DNA of 64,000 nt from Bombyx mori (GCF_030269925.1 NC_085129.1:16483501-16547500); one strand, 5' to 3'; shown: positions 11,840 through 23,030, counted from the first letter of the stretch. The notes: generated from the letters alone by a model not told the origin. Program-made: numbers and translations.

Positions 11840-11990
11840 GACCGCTGTGACGTATCCTTCTTTAAACGAGGCTAAGGGAGAGTCCTCAGGTAGCTAGAGG
11901 GTCCTTGATACTGCTGACGTCCATGAGGGATAGTAACCACTCACCACCAGAGCGCTAACCTCGTCTACTCGGAAAGACAATAAAATATAT
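11840..11990 (+). mobile_element. Degenerate CR1-like LINE 3' fragment
   Basis: The order gaccgctgtgacgtatcctt, taaacgaggctaagggagag, tagtaaccactcaccaccag parallels the 16.3-kb copy. The preceding 11515-11840 may be more of the same element but is too diverged to assign. Confidence 0.5.
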
Positions 11991-11999
11991 TCTTTCCAC

Positions 12000-12350
12000 A
12001 GCTGCTTATAGTCAAAATCTCGCCAAAACCCCCCTTAACAAGGACCTTCCACTTCTATCGAGACAAACTGCGGAAAGCTGTGATTATTTTGCATCAGGAC
12101 CGTATCCTGATGATTGAAGAGATACTTAAAGGATGTACCACTCACCACCATTTGCGGCTGCTCTTCCACTTTCGTGAACTGTTGATAAAAGAATTAATAG
12201 TATAATACTAATTTATTTATGTCGATGTGGCCTGAAATGCTCTTGGAGTCTGAAATCTTGGAGTTCTGGGGTGAACACGATTGCATAATCAAATCGACTG
12301 ATTAGCGACAGAATTGACGAAGATGATGTAGTAACGCAGATTTGCAAGAT
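12000..12350. other. Intronic spacer, possibly old LINE
   Basis: Contains gtaccactcaccaccatttg near 12135, reminiscent of the CR1-like tail. Otherwise no feature seen. Confidence 0.3.
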
Positions 12351-12351
12351 T

Positions 12352-12527
12352 AACCGGTTTTATTTTTATTACACGATGTTATTCCTTCACCGTGGAAGTC
12401 AATCTTGAACATTTGTTAAGTACGTGTAGTTCATTACAAAAATTGGTACCCGCCTGCGGGATTCGAACACCGGTGCATCGCTACATGCGAATGCACCGGA
12501 AGTCTTTATTTCGCAGGCCACGACGAA
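12352..12527 (-). mobile_element. Bm1 SINE head fragment
   Basis: Only the tRNA-like head and following 100 bp remain (acacgatgttattccttcac to gcaggccacgacgaa). Confidence 0.85.
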
Positions 12528-12865
12528 ATTACTAGAAAAATCCACGTACCTATCCAGGAAACACGAATGTCAGGCATGGAATCAAGAATTACTAGTCTTT
12601 TTAATTACTAATTTACTATTTTTCGATTTAGTTACAAAGTTTTTTATTTATTTTGGAAACTTCATAATAAAATCAATTTCGTTTAAAAAAAATGTATATT
12701 ACAGCAATACGCATAGGAGTTGCTATAAATTGTTTTTAAGGTATCTACGCGTTTACTATTTTCAAATTTACAATTAATTTGCGTTCAAAACGGTAAAACG
12801 TTAATGGTAAACCGTAAAAATCTTGAAACATGAAATAAATGTATTCATGAAATATGTGCACTTAC

Positions 12866-12923
12866 ATAATTAGTTCGCCCACGCCTTCGTTTCGGCAAGA
12901 TGCCTTTTCTCGCCATAAAGAAT
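12866..12923 (-). CDS. BTB gene, isoform C exon 9 (end of psq HTH)
   Basis: Acceptor ttccattgcag, entry in phase 2, then FFMARKGILPKRRRGRTNY, donor gtaagt, exit in phase 0. The FMARKGILPKRRRGR text is the standard completion of the isoform C psq helix-turn-helix begun in exon 14232-14383 (ISTI-R joined to FFMARKG). The basic RRRGR at its end resembles an AT-hook or nuclear-localisation run. Confidence 0.85.
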
Positions 12924-12979
12924 CTGCAATGGAAACAGAACTGTGAGGTTTTGTTCGAGAGATACCCTGAATCTTCTGG

Positions 12980-13110
12980 TCTACCATCGCATCGCCCGCC
13001 ACCGGAGCAGAGCTAATCATCACAGACAGTTTCCAGAGATGCTTTCTGCCACGTACCATTCGGCGTCTGTAATAAGCTCCACGACGTTTCCCGAGCGCTA
13101 CGACACGTCT
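12980..13110 (+). mobile_element. CR1-like LINE 3' fragment
   Basis: Shares cgcccgccaccggagcagag, gccacgtaccattcggcgtc and cccgagcgctacgacacgtc with the 16.3-kb copy. It begins within 60 bp of the 58-bp coding exon at 12866-12923. Confidence 0.65.
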
Positions 13111-13290
13111 TTAAAATACGCCTTTATTAGCTTCAGACGTATGTATGTTAGTATGTAACGGAATCTTTGAACATGATTTTGACCCCCTTCAAAACGTCGG
13201 ATTAACTCGAAATTTCGTATACTTATTAAGGACCGATGATATTCAACATTAAAAAAAAAATTTGAAAAAACTATTGAAATTCAACTAAAA
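13110..13290. repeat. Dispersed repeat F
   Basis: The text aacggaatctttgaacatga and cttcaaaacgtcggattaac recurs inverted at 51740-51850 and, more diverged, near 9000-9140. Confidence 0.5.
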
Positions 13291-13586
13291 AATTAAAAAT
13301 AAATATAAAAATGAATTGCTGTTCGTTAGTCTCGCTAAAACTCGAGTACGGCTGGACCGATTTGGCTAATTTTAGTCTAGAATTATTTGTGGAAGTCCAG
13401 AGAAAGTTCAAAAGGTAGATAAATATCAAAATGCTCGGAAATAAACAAAAATAACAATTTTGTTTTCGCTTTGATATGTCCCCCGTCGGACGGATTCCTT
13501 TTGTTTTGTTTTAAGTTTATTTTATACAAAAGTTTAGATCTTTTATTTATAGATTGAGGCACTACGAAGTCTGCCGGGTCAGCTAG
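13291..13586 (+). mobile_element. Non-autonomous Helitron-like element
   Basis: Begins near aaatgaattgctgttcgtta and ends tctgccgggtcagctag, then t. The CTAG terminus followed by T is Helitron-like. A shorter copy is at 35456-35679. The 5' boundary is approximate. Confidence 0.6.
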
Positions 13587-13619
13587 TGAAAAATAAATAA
13601 TATTTTAAAAAAACTAACA

Positions 13620-13840
13620 AAATACGCTTTTATAGAAAAAAATATTTTATTGTAACAAAAGCGTGGGGTGCATTGTGTCAGTAGTTATAAATATTTTATG
13701 AACAGATATGAGTAGAAGGGTTATTAACAAATTTTTTTTTTCTTACACTTCATATTTTTAATTTATTTTATTTTCTATTTTTTAGTTGGATTTTCTATAA
13801 ATGCGTATTTTGTTAGTTTTTTTAAACTATACTTTTTTCA
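13620..13840. repeat. Dispersed repeat E, copy 1
   Basis: Shares aatattttattgtaacaaaa, gcgtggggtgcattgtg and ttttttagttggattttcta with the copy around 51484-51730. Confidence 0.6.
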
Positions 13841-13952
13841 ATCTTAGGTCTGTGGAGAGTTCTCAGTAGTAGGTAGCGATTTGTGTCTCTAGCATTGGCT
13901 GATACATCAGCCATAAGGACCGGTCGCAGGAAGACACTTCAGAACAATTTAT

Positions 13953-14194
13953 TGGTGGTAGGACCTCTTATGAGTCCACACGGGTAGATACCACCACCCC
14001 GCCTATTTCTGCCGTGAAGCAGTAGTGCGTTTCGGTTTGAAGGGTGGGGCAGCCGTTGTAACTATACTTGAGACCCTAGAACTCATATCTCAATGTGGAT
14101 AGCGCAGTTACGTTGTAACGGTCTATGGGCTCCAGTAACCACTAAACACCAGGTGGACCATGAACTCGTTCTTCAATCTAAGCAATAAAAAAAA
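13953..14194 (+). mobile_element. Bm1 SINE, 5'-truncated
   Basis: Runs from tggtggtaggacctcttatg to the tail taagcaataaaaaaaa, 38 bp from the isoform C HTH exon. Confidence 0.88.
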
Positions 14195-14231
14195 ACTCTA
14201 GTACCGATTTTGGCTCCTTTGGGAGACTAAC

Positions 14232-14383
14232 CTTATAGTAGATATCGGGATGTTGAACTGTTCGGAAACCGTTTGGAAAGTGGACCCTCGACTGACGCAG
14301 TCCGCGGCCTGTCTCAAGACGACCTCACTGCGACGGATCCTCTTGTTTATGTGGTATTCCATCGGTTGAGACGACTGGCTCAC
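14232..14383 (-). CDS. BTB gene, isoform C exon 8 (psq-type HTH)
   Basis: Acceptor aactatgtttcag, entry in phase 0, 50 codons, donor AAG|gttagt, exit in phase 2. The protein reads VSQSSQPMEYHINKRIRRSE, then a psq-type helix-turn-helix with QAADCVSRGSTFQTV and EQFNIPISTI. The invariant continuation FFMARKGIL is supplied by the next exon at 12923. Pipsqueak-type HTH domains bind DNA in insect BTB proteins. The open frame continues upstream of the acceptor for about 20 codons, so an alternative longer 5' edge is possible. Confidence 0.85.
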
Positions 14384-14559
14384 CTGAAACATAGTTAACC
14401 TAACTGTCTCTCGGCAGCTACTGATGGCATCTTCGGCGTCAGTGCTGTGATGACCTATTGACTACTAGCCCATGTGTGTGCTGGTTTAAGATATTAGGTA
14501 GAAGTCCTGGGTTGGAGTTTAGAGAAAGAGATATCGCCCACCCACCCACCTATACGCGA

Positions 14560-14985
14560 AGGAAAAACTTTGTATCCCTTTTTACGAAAATTGCGCGGAC
14601 GGAGGAGCATGAAATTTCCCACACTTATAGGGAATATAGAGAAAGAGTGCAGAATGTTAATATTTTTTTAAATGATGCCTAAAAATACATTAAATCAATA
14701 AAAAAACATTACACACGTATATATTTGATACACACACGCACGTATAGGTACTATTTATTTATTGTCAAACTTTTGTTATTGTTTAAAGTCTGTGGTCAAA
14801 TTGAGAATAGATTAATGTTTTTTGTCTTTAAAAATTTTTTTTTAAAGTGTAGTAGCCATGTCCAAATTTGTGATTATAGAAGTATAAATAGCCTTTGACA
14901 ATAGAATCCTAGTAATGTTCAAACTTATAATTTCAATTATTTATAGTCGAATTTCGACTACTGGGCGACCACTAGTTGTTATAAT
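14560..14985. repeat. Dispersed repeat G, uninterrupted copy
   Basis: Same text as the flanks of the 1101-bp elements at 41797-41890 (inverted) and 43286-43870: gaaatttcccacacttatag, gtctgtggtcaaattgagaa, gtcgaatttcgactactggg. It preserves the undisturbed target site cacac-TTA-tag at about 14630 and is the empty-site reference for the inversion described in the findings. Confidence 0.75.
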
Positions 14986-15038
14986 ATGACAATGATGATT
15001 TAATGAGAGAGACATCTGGAAATTTCGATGGTGATTAC

Positions 15039-15152
15039 CTGGGGCTGATCTCGGACTTGTATCAGGTTTACCGACGGCGAGCTCCCGGGACTGATGGTCA
15101 TGATCTTCGGTCTGATCTCTAGGAAGGTAGGTGGTATCGCTGGGACCGTATT
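15039..15152 (-). CDS. BTB gene, extra phase-1 cassette exon
   Basis: Acceptor ctatcttctcag, 114 bp, donor CCCAG|gtaatc, entry and exit both in phase 1. It encodes a hydrophilic segment (EYGPSDTTYLPRDQTEDHDH through SPRSAPG). It can follow the common exon at 34569 in frame but cannot feed the HTH frame of exon 14232-14383 through that exon's usual acceptor. Entry there in phase 1 reads 19 other codons and stops. If retained without splicing it ends at 14941 inside repeat G. It could be a truncating isoform, use another acceptor, or be a decayed module. Confidence 0.5.
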
Positions 15153-15339
15153 CTGAGAAGATAGAACGCGATCCAAACATTATTTAATAAAAGTATGTAC
15201 ATAAAGTAAAATAATAAATAATGAGATTGATTCGAGCTATCTTCTTTCCATGATTTCATTTGAATGTAGTCGTATTTCTGCGCGTCCTAAAAAGACCTTC
15301 CACGTGACCACTTCTCGAAATATACTTCTCTTTTGTCCG

Positions 15340-15720
15340 TAGATTTTTTTTTATCTTTGAAGGTTTACTATGGGCCCGGAGGCCTTTCCAGTTTAACCAG
15401 GACATGTGGGCGAACAAAGGCTCAGCTAGGAGGGGTGGGATTTGCTAACAGCTGCCCGAGCGCCTCCGAAGGAGACCTAACAACTCAAAAGCAGCTGCTT
15501 CGCGAATCTACTACCGGATCGGAATCGCGACCCGCTGAGAAGATCCGGCGAGAAACTCAGCGGGCTGATGCATGAGTTAGGTTGCACGTCGAATTCGACA
15601 AAGAGTTCGACGAGTACGGTTACCGGGGTCCCTAAACCTGCTCTTAGTGTTAGAACTGAAGGCATCTAATTCAAGAGTTATTGGATCTGATGGATCCGTC
15701 AGGAGGTGACGTCCGTAGAT
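15340..15720 (-). mobile_element. LINE 3' end, BMC1-related
   Basis: The minus strand carries the DPSDPITLELDAF-like C-terminal text seen in Bombyx R1/L1-like ORFs, then the gatccggtagtagattcgcg block of the BMC1-like family. The plus-strand text aggcctttccagttt also occurs at about 57090. Confidence 0.55.
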
Positions 15721-16300
15721 CTTGTAGGTTGTATGATACTGAATTCTCTAATACTGACATCTTTTGTTTGACACTTGTAGCGTATAGAAATGCTATTTTG
15801 GAATAATAATAATTATTATAAGGTGATTTAGTCCGATGAGTATTATTTAGTTTTATAGTGTAAGTTGATGTACACAATAATATGTGCGTATTGTGTTGCT
15901 TTTGTTGTTAGTGTAAACTTAAATTTTAAATATATGTTTTTGTTCACTCTCTACTTATATGTCATTTTGACGGTGGAAACATGTTTGGTTATTGTTTTAA
16001 CTATTTTTTATTATATGTTTGCATTGTACTGTTGGTTTTCCAAATAAATAAATAAATTAAGCCGACATTATTGACAACACTCTTACGACTTAATCTCGCT
16101 TATAATATTGTCATTACAGCCAATCTTAACACGGTTAAGCGTTTGTTATGTAAAACCTTTACAACTCTTTAGTTTAAAAGATTTTTTTCCGAGAGATTAT
16201 CTGTATTGTCTGTCATGGAGAGAAAAAGGACTTCGGTTCCCTCTGTATTTTGTACCGTATGTTCCACGGGGAGTGCTCTGAGAATTGTTTCAGATGAGTT
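15721..16300. other. Intronic AT-rich stretch
   Basis: No exon or recognised repeat between the LINE fragments. It contains a short plus-strand AT-rich open frame with no coding character. Confidence 0.4.
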
Positions 16301-16319
16301 TGATGTTCATCTCGTTTTT

Positions 16320-16600
16320 ACTATTGCACCGCCCGCCACCGAAGCGGAGTTCATCAATACAACCTGGAGCCACTGCGGTCATCCACAGTGCGTTTCTAGA
16401 GATCTTTTTTGCGACGTACCATCCGACTTTGGAATGAGCTCCCCTCCACGCTGTTTCCCGAGCGCTATGATATGTCCTTCAAACGAGGCTTGTGGAGAGT
16501 ACTTAGCGGTAGACAGCGGCCTGGCTCTGCACCTGACATTGCTGAAGTCCATTGGTGACGGTAACCACTCACCATCACAAAAAACATTTTTCAATAATAC
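16320..16600 (+). mobile_element. CR1-like LINE 3' end
   Basis: One of the best-preserved copies: accgcccgccaccgaagcgg, gacgtaccatccgactttgg, tgctgaagtccattggtgac, ggtaaccactcaccatcac. It lies 75 bp from the isoform C exon at 16675. Confidence 0.75.
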
Positions 16601-16674
16601 TGTTTAAAATAATAATTTGAAAAGACGATTAAAGTGTTTCAATGTTGCTGTAGTAAGGACAAGGGATATCTTAC

Positions 16675-16820
16675 GGTTTTCACGTGCTGTATAATAAAGG
16701 CTGGAGGCTCGTCCTTCGTGCCGTAAGTGTGGTCGTCTGTGACGGTCACACGCCGGGTCGACTCCGCTTCTGAATCGGAGGGGCTGTCGTATTGGCACTG
16801 AACGTTGGCTATGGCGAACT
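16675..16820 (-). CDS. BTB gene, isoform C exon 7 (linker)
   Basis: Acceptor gtttatttcag, entry in phase 1, donor AAAACC|gtaaga, exit in phase 0. After the split Glu codon it encodes FAIANVQCQYDSPSDSEAES, then a Thr/Asp-rich stretch and FIIQHVKT. Phase 1 in matches the last common exon (34569), and phase 0 out matches the HTH exon (14383), so isoform C totals 375 aa. No domain is recognised. The GC-rich codons stand out from the AT-rich intron. Confidence 0.78.
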
Positions 16821-16937
16821 CTGAAATAAACGGCTCGTGATAAAATATTCCTAGATGTTTTTTTTTTTTTTAAGTATGGCAATTGGTTTCTTGCGATTTT
16901 TTTTTATGTCGAAGAGTGAAAGGCTCGTTTTTATTGC

Positions 16938-17240
16938 TTTGTTGAATGGACAAGCTCACGGCCTACCTAGTGTTAAGTGGTTACCGAAGCCCAAAGACAT
17001 CTACAACGTAAATGCCGCCACCTACCTTGAGATATCTAAGGTCTCAGTTTTTACAGTACAACGGCTGCCCCGCCCTTCGAACCGAAATGCGTTGTTGCTT
17101 CACGGCAGAAACAGGCAGGGTGATGATACCTACTCGTGCGGAATCACAAGAGGTTCTACCACCAGTAATTACACTATATATTTTTTGAGTTTCTTTTCAT
17201 TGCTTTCGTTATTCCTTCATTGTGGAAGTCATTCATGGAC
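16938..17240 (-). mobile_element. Bm1 SINE, diverged
   Basis: Tail half well preserved (gctcacggcctacctagtgt to gaggttctaccaccagtaat), head half decayed. A second partial Bm1 tail piece follows at about 17240-17335 (cctgctcatggcccatccgg). Confidence 0.8.
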
Positions 17241-17335
17241 CTGCTCATGGCCCATCCGGTGTCGGGCCGCCCGAAGCCCATAGACATCAGTAATGTAAGC
17301 GCACCTTAAGATATGAGTTCTAAGTCTTAGTAACT

Positions 17336-17855
17336 TTTTTTATGTACCCAAGCATATGCAGGATGTATATACGAATATGAAGAAGGAGTTACGTTAAGGA
17401 AGCAAGAGATGGGCCCCGGGATAAACCCCTCTAAACGGGCAAGAACTCCCTGCTCCTGCGAGCGGGGGTGAGTTTGGGAGGGGGGTGCGTGTCTGCGTGT
17501 TCTCGGCCGGAGAAACGTTGACTTGATATATGGTATATGACGGGTCATGATATCCCTAGCCTGTATAGACTAATGCTTACCAAGCACCTTAATCATCATA
17601 AGCCCTCTCACAAAGATTTTATGAGAACATACCAGGCTCAGTTCGGGTCAGATATTCATTGAAGTGAGACGTTTGCCAATTTTCCTCACTATCTCCAAAT
17701 TCTTTTATTACAATTAGTTATTCATTATAAATATTGTGTAGTGTCGAATAAATCCTTTTTTAAAAAAGAGTTCGGCCTTTTCACTACTAACATGGATGCG
17801 AACCCACCGCTGCGCTGTCGCCCTGTTAGTAGTTCTCAATACAAACAGGGCGACA
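17336..17855. other. Intronic spacer
   Basis: A GC-rich patch at 17400-17515 is open on the minus strand but has no splice context. The rest is AT-rich. No feature assigned. Confidence 0.35.
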
Positions 17856-18299
17856 TCTTTTTTTAAATTTTTTATTGCATTATGGTCGAGCTCACAGCCC
17901 ACCTGGTGTTAAGTGGTTACTGGAGCCCATAGACATCTACAACGTAAATGCGCCACCCACCTTGAGATATAAGTTCTAAGATCTCAGTATAGTTACAACA
18001 GCTGCTCCGCCCTTCAAATCGAAACGCATTGCTGCTTCACGGCAGAAATAGGCAGGGCGGTGGTACCTACCCGCGCGGACTCACAAGAGGTCCTACCACC
18101 AGTAATTACGCAAATTTTAATTTTGCAGGTTTGATTTTTATTACACGATGTTGTTCCTTCATCGTGGAAGTCAATCGTAAACATTTGTTAAGTACGTATT
18201 TCATTAGAAAAATTGGTACCCGCCTGCGGGATTCGAACACCGGTGCATCGCTACATACGAACGCACCGGACATCTTATCCTTTAGGCCACGACAACTTC
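17856..18299 (-). mobile_element. Bm1 SINE, full length
   Basis: Complete from the tRNA-like head (ggccacgacaact on the plus strand at 18299) to the tail. The head has a B-box-like GTGTTCGAATCCCG on the minus strand. Confidence 0.92.
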
Positions 18300-18634
18300 A
18301 ACTCTGTGCACGAGACTGGTAATTCAAATAATACACTTCGTTTATTTGTTTTTGTATTTAGAAAAATCATATATTATATCATACAAATACAGAGACCCGT
18401 AAATTCATAATTATTCATGAATAATTAATATTCATTATACCAATATTTCGATGGTCTTAATGCTAAGTTAAAACAAACAGTATGCAAGTTTTATTTGGAG
18501 TCTCTCGTGAGAGAACAAAGTTATACAATGTTATATAGCTCCGGATAAACATGCGCTTTGGAGAATATTTCGTATTTGAACACAAATATATAGAACTGGT
18601 TACAATTCAGTGCGGTTTGTGCGAGTTTTTTTTA

Positions 18635-18990
18635 ACGTTCTCGATAGCGTAAAAGTTAACTCAAATTTGTATGGAGTTTTTTTCTTATTGCTTAGATGGG
18701 TGGACGAGCTCACGGCCCACCTGGTGTTAAGTGGTTACCGGAGCCCATAGACATCTACAAAGTGAATGCCGCCACCTATCTTGAGATATGAGTTCCAAGG
18801 TCTCAGTATAGTTACAACGGCTACCCCACCCTTCAAACCGAAACGCTTTACTGCTTCACGGCGGAAATAGGCAGGGTGGTGGATCTACCCGCGTGGACTC
18901 AAAACACGCCCTACTACCAGTAAAAAAAGGTTCTACGATTACCTACGTTTGCCGCTAGAGGTGCTGTTCCAACTGCCTACAAATTCGTAC
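18635..18990. mobile_element. Fold-back MITE A split by a Bm1
   Basis: Left arm acgttctcgatagcgtaaaa at 18635-18676; the core and partial right arm (ttgccgctagaggtgctgtt) resume after 18926. The Bm1 at 18677-18926 lies between, so the SINE arrived later. Confidence 0.8.
18677..18926 (-). mobile_element. Bm1 SINE inside MITE A
   Basis: 5'-truncated copy, cttagatgggtggacgagct to cacgccctactaccagt, nested in the fold-back element. Confidence 0.88.
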
Positions 18991-19057
18991 TACGTTAAAA
19001 AGCTCGCACTAAGTACACAAAAGCATTGCAATTTGAATGCTTCATAATAAACAAATA

Positions 19058-19326
19058 CGAGGGGTGACAGGCCATTTATCTTTTATCTTATCATATCTTT
19101 ATCTTATACATTTTATCTTTGTAATTAAAGATCCCTTTTATTTGGTATCAGCATCGACAATTTGATGTTTTTAATTGGACTTCAATTAAGCTTACGCCAT
19201 TAGCCAAATAGCTGAAAAAGTTTTTGTGTTATAATATTTTTTCCAAATGCTTTAACTTCAAATGGCTCTCTCGTGTAAAGTTCCAAAAATGTCGCTTAAA
19301 CCAAATAGCCTTTCGCCCCTCGATAT
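19058..19326. mobile_element. Fold-back MITE B
   Basis: Arms acgaggggtgacaggccatt and accaaatagcctttcgcccc, with the internal marker cttcaattaagcttacg. One of the more complete copies. Confidence 0.78.
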
Positions 19327-19654
19327 GTACTTACGAAGTACCTTAGGTCTACAAGGAAAAAAAATCGAAGAAAAAAAACTAAACTTTATAAATCATCTAT
19401 AATATCAAACGTGAAAATAACGAAACAACTTTAATGCGATTCAATAATATTTTATTTCATTAGTTTAACAAATAAAAAAAAACATTTTAAGTCCATAAAA
19501 ATAAATTAATGACTCTATTGATATATATTTCTTTACGGCCAACTAAGCAGACATAAGCTCTGATGTCATAAGGGGTTAGTGTAAATAAATGTAGCATCTA
19601 GGGTTGCCAGACGTCACGTATTTCCTGGGACGTCCCGTATTTTAGGCCTAGTTT
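19327..19654. other. Intronic AT-rich spacer
   Basis: No recognised feature. Confidence 0.4.
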
Positions 19655-20000
19655 CAAATGTCCCGACGGGACTGACTCTGCCCCTACACCTCATTACGAA
19701 TCCTCCCGATCCATTAACGGTGCTTTTAGGCACCACAAGAACCGGTCACCGTCCTCGTCAAACCCGTCGCTTGTGACGATTCACTCGACGAGTCAATTAA
19801 CCCACATACACAGCGCACTGAATTTCTCGCCGGATCTTCTCAGTGTGTCGCGTTTCTGATCCAGTGGTAGATTCAGCGAAGCACGGCTCTTGCTAGGGCC
19901 ATTGTTAGCAACGTTCCGGTTTGAGCCCCGTGATCTCACCTACATGTTAGGGCGAAGCTGAAATAGCCTATCAAGGCTATCAGCATAGGTGGGAAAAAAA
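19655..20000 (+). mobile_element. BMC1-like LINE 3' end
   Basis: Starts near ccgatccattaacggtgctt, passes the cctcgtcaaacccgtcgctt and tcttgctagggccattgtta blocks, and ends ggctatcagcataggtggga followed by A's, so the strand and a 3' poly(A) end are clear. Confidence 0.78.
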
Positions 20001-20644
20001 TTGTCCAGTATTCGAACCGTACGATTATCTGTATTGATTTATATAAATATGTTAAAAGCGATAAAAATAAGTTAAAACTGACTTGCTCCTCGGAATAATA
20101 TCAAAAAAATAAAGAATGTCACTCCTTATATAATTTTGTTTTTTATTTGTCCCGGGCAAACAACTAAATTCCCGTATTTTTGGCCTGTTTAAGCATTTGC
20201 CCCTTATAGGCTAAAAAAAAATCTGGCAACCCCAGTAGCATCTATAGTGAAATCGTTAATTTTCATCTAAAATGACGTCACAAGTACCTAATGGTGTTCC
20301 CCTGAGACTAGTTTCAAAGGTATTCGCTGCTAATAAAATTAAATACTATATTAAATAAAATAAAAAATACTTTTCGGTTCCTTATTGATGAAGAACGGAC
20401 TCAAAACACGCGAAAGATGCGTTTTAAATTCCAATTAAGTATCTTCAAACGTTTTTATAAGCACAAGCGATGCGTATTAGCGCTATGAAATTTATTATTT
20501 TCTTACGTACGAAAGATTGTATCTTAACAAAATAGCGAGGGAAATCGAAATTAAGGCGATGCTTGAATACACAATCTATAGACGCAAAAGATCGCTATAT
20601 AAATATGCATACAACAAACTGTGAAACAAGAATTATAATTCGAA
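20001..20644. other. Intronic AT-rich spacer
   Basis: Includes an isolated atgacgtca-like motif at about 20271. No gene or known repeat seen. Confidence 0.4.
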
Positions 20645-21032
20645 GGATGAAAAGCTATATAAGCGACATTTGTAACTAAACTTGAGACCTTAGAACTTAT
20701 ATCTCAAGGTGGGTGGCGCATTTACATTGTGGATGTCCATAGACTCCAGTAACCACTCAACACCAGGTGGGCTGTGAGCTCGTACACTCATCTAAGGAAT
20801 AAAAAATAAAAATAAATTATTGTTACTTTCAAGCCATTTAAAGTTTAAGCATTTGAAAAAAAATTCATTAAAAAAATCTTCTAGCTATTTCAACGGAGTA
20901 AACTTAATTGAAGTTCAATTAAAGATGTCGAACTGTTGATGCTGATACCAAATAAAACGCATCTTGAATTAAAAAGATAAATGTCGCGTGTTAAGCGAAA
21001 TGTCACTTAAACCAAACCTTTCACCCCTCGTT
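20645..21032. mobile_element. Fold-back MITE B split by a Bm1
   Basis: Left arm cgaaggatgaaaagctatat and right arm gtcacttaaaccaaaccttt are separated by a Bm1 tail fragment at 20672-20812. Confidence 0.72.
20672..20812 (+). mobile_element. Bm1 SINE tail fragment
   Basis: From aaacttgagaccttagaact to ctaaggaataaaaaataaa, inserted in MITE B. Confidence 0.85.
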
Positions 21033-21589
21033 ATGCATATTATATAAGTTATGTCTATAATGATCGAAAGGGAGGACACGAAATAAAAACTTAAAATGAA
21101 AAACAAATTAACGTATCTATATTAATCTAACGTAAAATTCGTTAATACGTTCTAAATTTAGTAAATAACATATTTTTGGATTCCGCTTTAAAATTACTTT
21201 GGCTTCGTAGGAACGCTAAAAATAGGAAAAAATAATAAAGAAAACGAAACAAAAACTTCAAACGTAAAAAATCGTTGCAAAAAAAACGAAAAAAAAAACA
21301 AATTTCTTAATAACAAACATGGGAGACTTCGACTTTTTGGCGGGAACGCGACGGACGAAATTGCGGGAATTGTTTTATTTTGATAATTTAGCGTCTCTCC
21401 GCGGGCTTAAGCTTGTAATAACAGAGGTTTGTTAAAAGTTTAGCGTCTATTAAAGTCTAAGACTGTGAAGGTAATGAGACAAAATAGCTAGACCTGGCTT
21501 ATTGGGTTCGTTCAAAAAGTCAACTGAAGTTTTAGCGAACAACCATCATTATACCGAAACTTATTTCGTCTCATATCATCGCGTGTGAA
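21033..21589. other. Intronic spacer
   Basis: AT-rich; no recognised feature. Confidence 0.4.
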
Positions 21590-21860
21590 CCTCAAGCACC
21601 GGTCATCGTTCTCGTCGAACCCGTCGCTTGCTACGAAGGGCTCGACGAGTAAATTAACCCACAGACACAGTCCACTGAGTTTCTAGCCGGATCTTCTCAG
21701 TGGGTCGCGTTTCCGATCCGGTGGTAGATTCTGCAAAGCACGGCTCTTGCTGGGGTTCGTGTTAGCAACGTCGCCAGGTTTGAGCCCTGAGCTTACCTAC
21801 TAGTTAAGATAACGCTGAAATAACCTCTCAAGGCTATCAGATTATGTAGGTAGGTAGGTA
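21590..21860 (+). mobile_element. BMC1-like LINE 3' end
   Basis: From caagcaccggtcatcgttct through gctcttgctggggttcgtgt to aggctatcagattatg, followed by a short TAGG run at 21846-21862. Confidence 0.75.
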
Positions 21861-22082
21861 ATGGCGTGCAACCTCTTTGACAGGACATAAGACCTACAAC
21901 GATGTGACACAGACTAAAACAGACGCTTGACAAGAATTCAAATATAAAGAGAGAAATAGAACGAGGGCTTACGTGACTAGCGGCAGGCATGGTTTTTTTT
22001 TACTTCCTAAAAGACAGGCACGAACCAGACGACAAGGAACGAATTGATCGTTCTCGTATGTACATAAAATAGACGACAAAAG

Positions 22083-22276
22083 AATTAGCACACTGAATTT
22101 CTCGCCGGATCTTCTCAGTGGGTCGCGTTTCCGATCCGGTGGTAGATTCTGCGAAGCACTGCTCTTGTTAGGGCCAGTATTAGCAGCACACCCGGTGTGA
22201 GCCCCGTGAGCTCGCCTACACGTCAAGGAGAAGCTGATATAGCCTCTCAAGGCTATCAGCATAGGTAGGAAAAAAA
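22083..22276 (+). mobile_element. BMC1-like LINE 3' end, short
   Basis: From actgaatttctcgccggatc to ggctatcagcataggtagga plus an A-run. Confidence 0.75.
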
Positions 22277-22796
22277 TATGTAAGACCAACATTACAGAAC
22301 CGTACCCACATTGATTCATTTTATAAAAGTCGATATAAAAATTAGAGTGAACACGGCCTTCAACGAAATGGCTGCTAAGTTTCCATTAAACGTTGAGCTC
22401 CGGTTTGTATGTAACAGCCTATTTTAGATAGGTCAAGCTGCACGGTCGATGTTCAAGTTACACAAAATGGCCGCTGTTATACAGTAAATACATTTTCATA
22501 TTAATTAAGTATAATTAATTATGCATATTCCTTAAAAAATAATTTAAGTACATAAACTTTTTATTTTATCTTACAATTTACATATGATTTATTATAGTAA
22601 GTAGGTATATTTTTGCTATTCATAAATTACTAATATATTATTCTAAGTTATATTATAATATAAACATTATTAGTTATATTATTGTTGTATATTAAATAAT
22701 GACTATGAAATCCCTATATTCGATTAATAATTGGCAAAGGATAAGGTTGTGAGCAGATTCCTTATTGTAACAAACAGTATTTCGTGGTATTGTTAG
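22277..22796. other. Intronic AT-rich spacer
   Basis: Nothing recognisable. Confidence 0.4.
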
Positions 22797-23030
22797 AAAG
22801 AATATATCGAGAGGTGAAAAGCTATTTGGTTTCAGCGACATTTCTCATTGTAATTAAAGGTCCGTTTTATTTAGTATTAGTATCAATCAACAATTCGATG
22901 TTTTTAATTGAACTTCAATTAAGTTTCATTCGAAAGCTGAAGAAGTTTTTTTGTTATATTTTTTCCAAATTTTTACCTTTAACTGGCTCTCTTGTAAAAT
23001 TTAAGAAATGTCACAGCTCGATATAATAAT
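22797..23030. mobile_element. Fold-back MITE B
   Basis: atatcgagaggtgaaaagct and the internal cttcaattaagtttcattcg mark the family; the right arm is diverged (aatgtcacagctcgatat). Confidence 0.72.

Noticed and set aside
16206..16607. 133-codon plus-strand gene
   Set aside because: Most of it matches the CR1-like LINE 3' end seen at 630, 12980 and 33046.
17327..17548. Minus-strand GC-rich open frame as another BTB alternative exon
   Set aside because: No acceptor or donor giving phase 1 entry and no HTH-like residues.
18220..18299. tRNA gene in the Bm1 head (also at 11450, 29310, 45470, 49640)
   Set aside because: A/B-box-like text is present, but no cloverleaf with a paired acceptor stem, and it is always joined to the SINE body.
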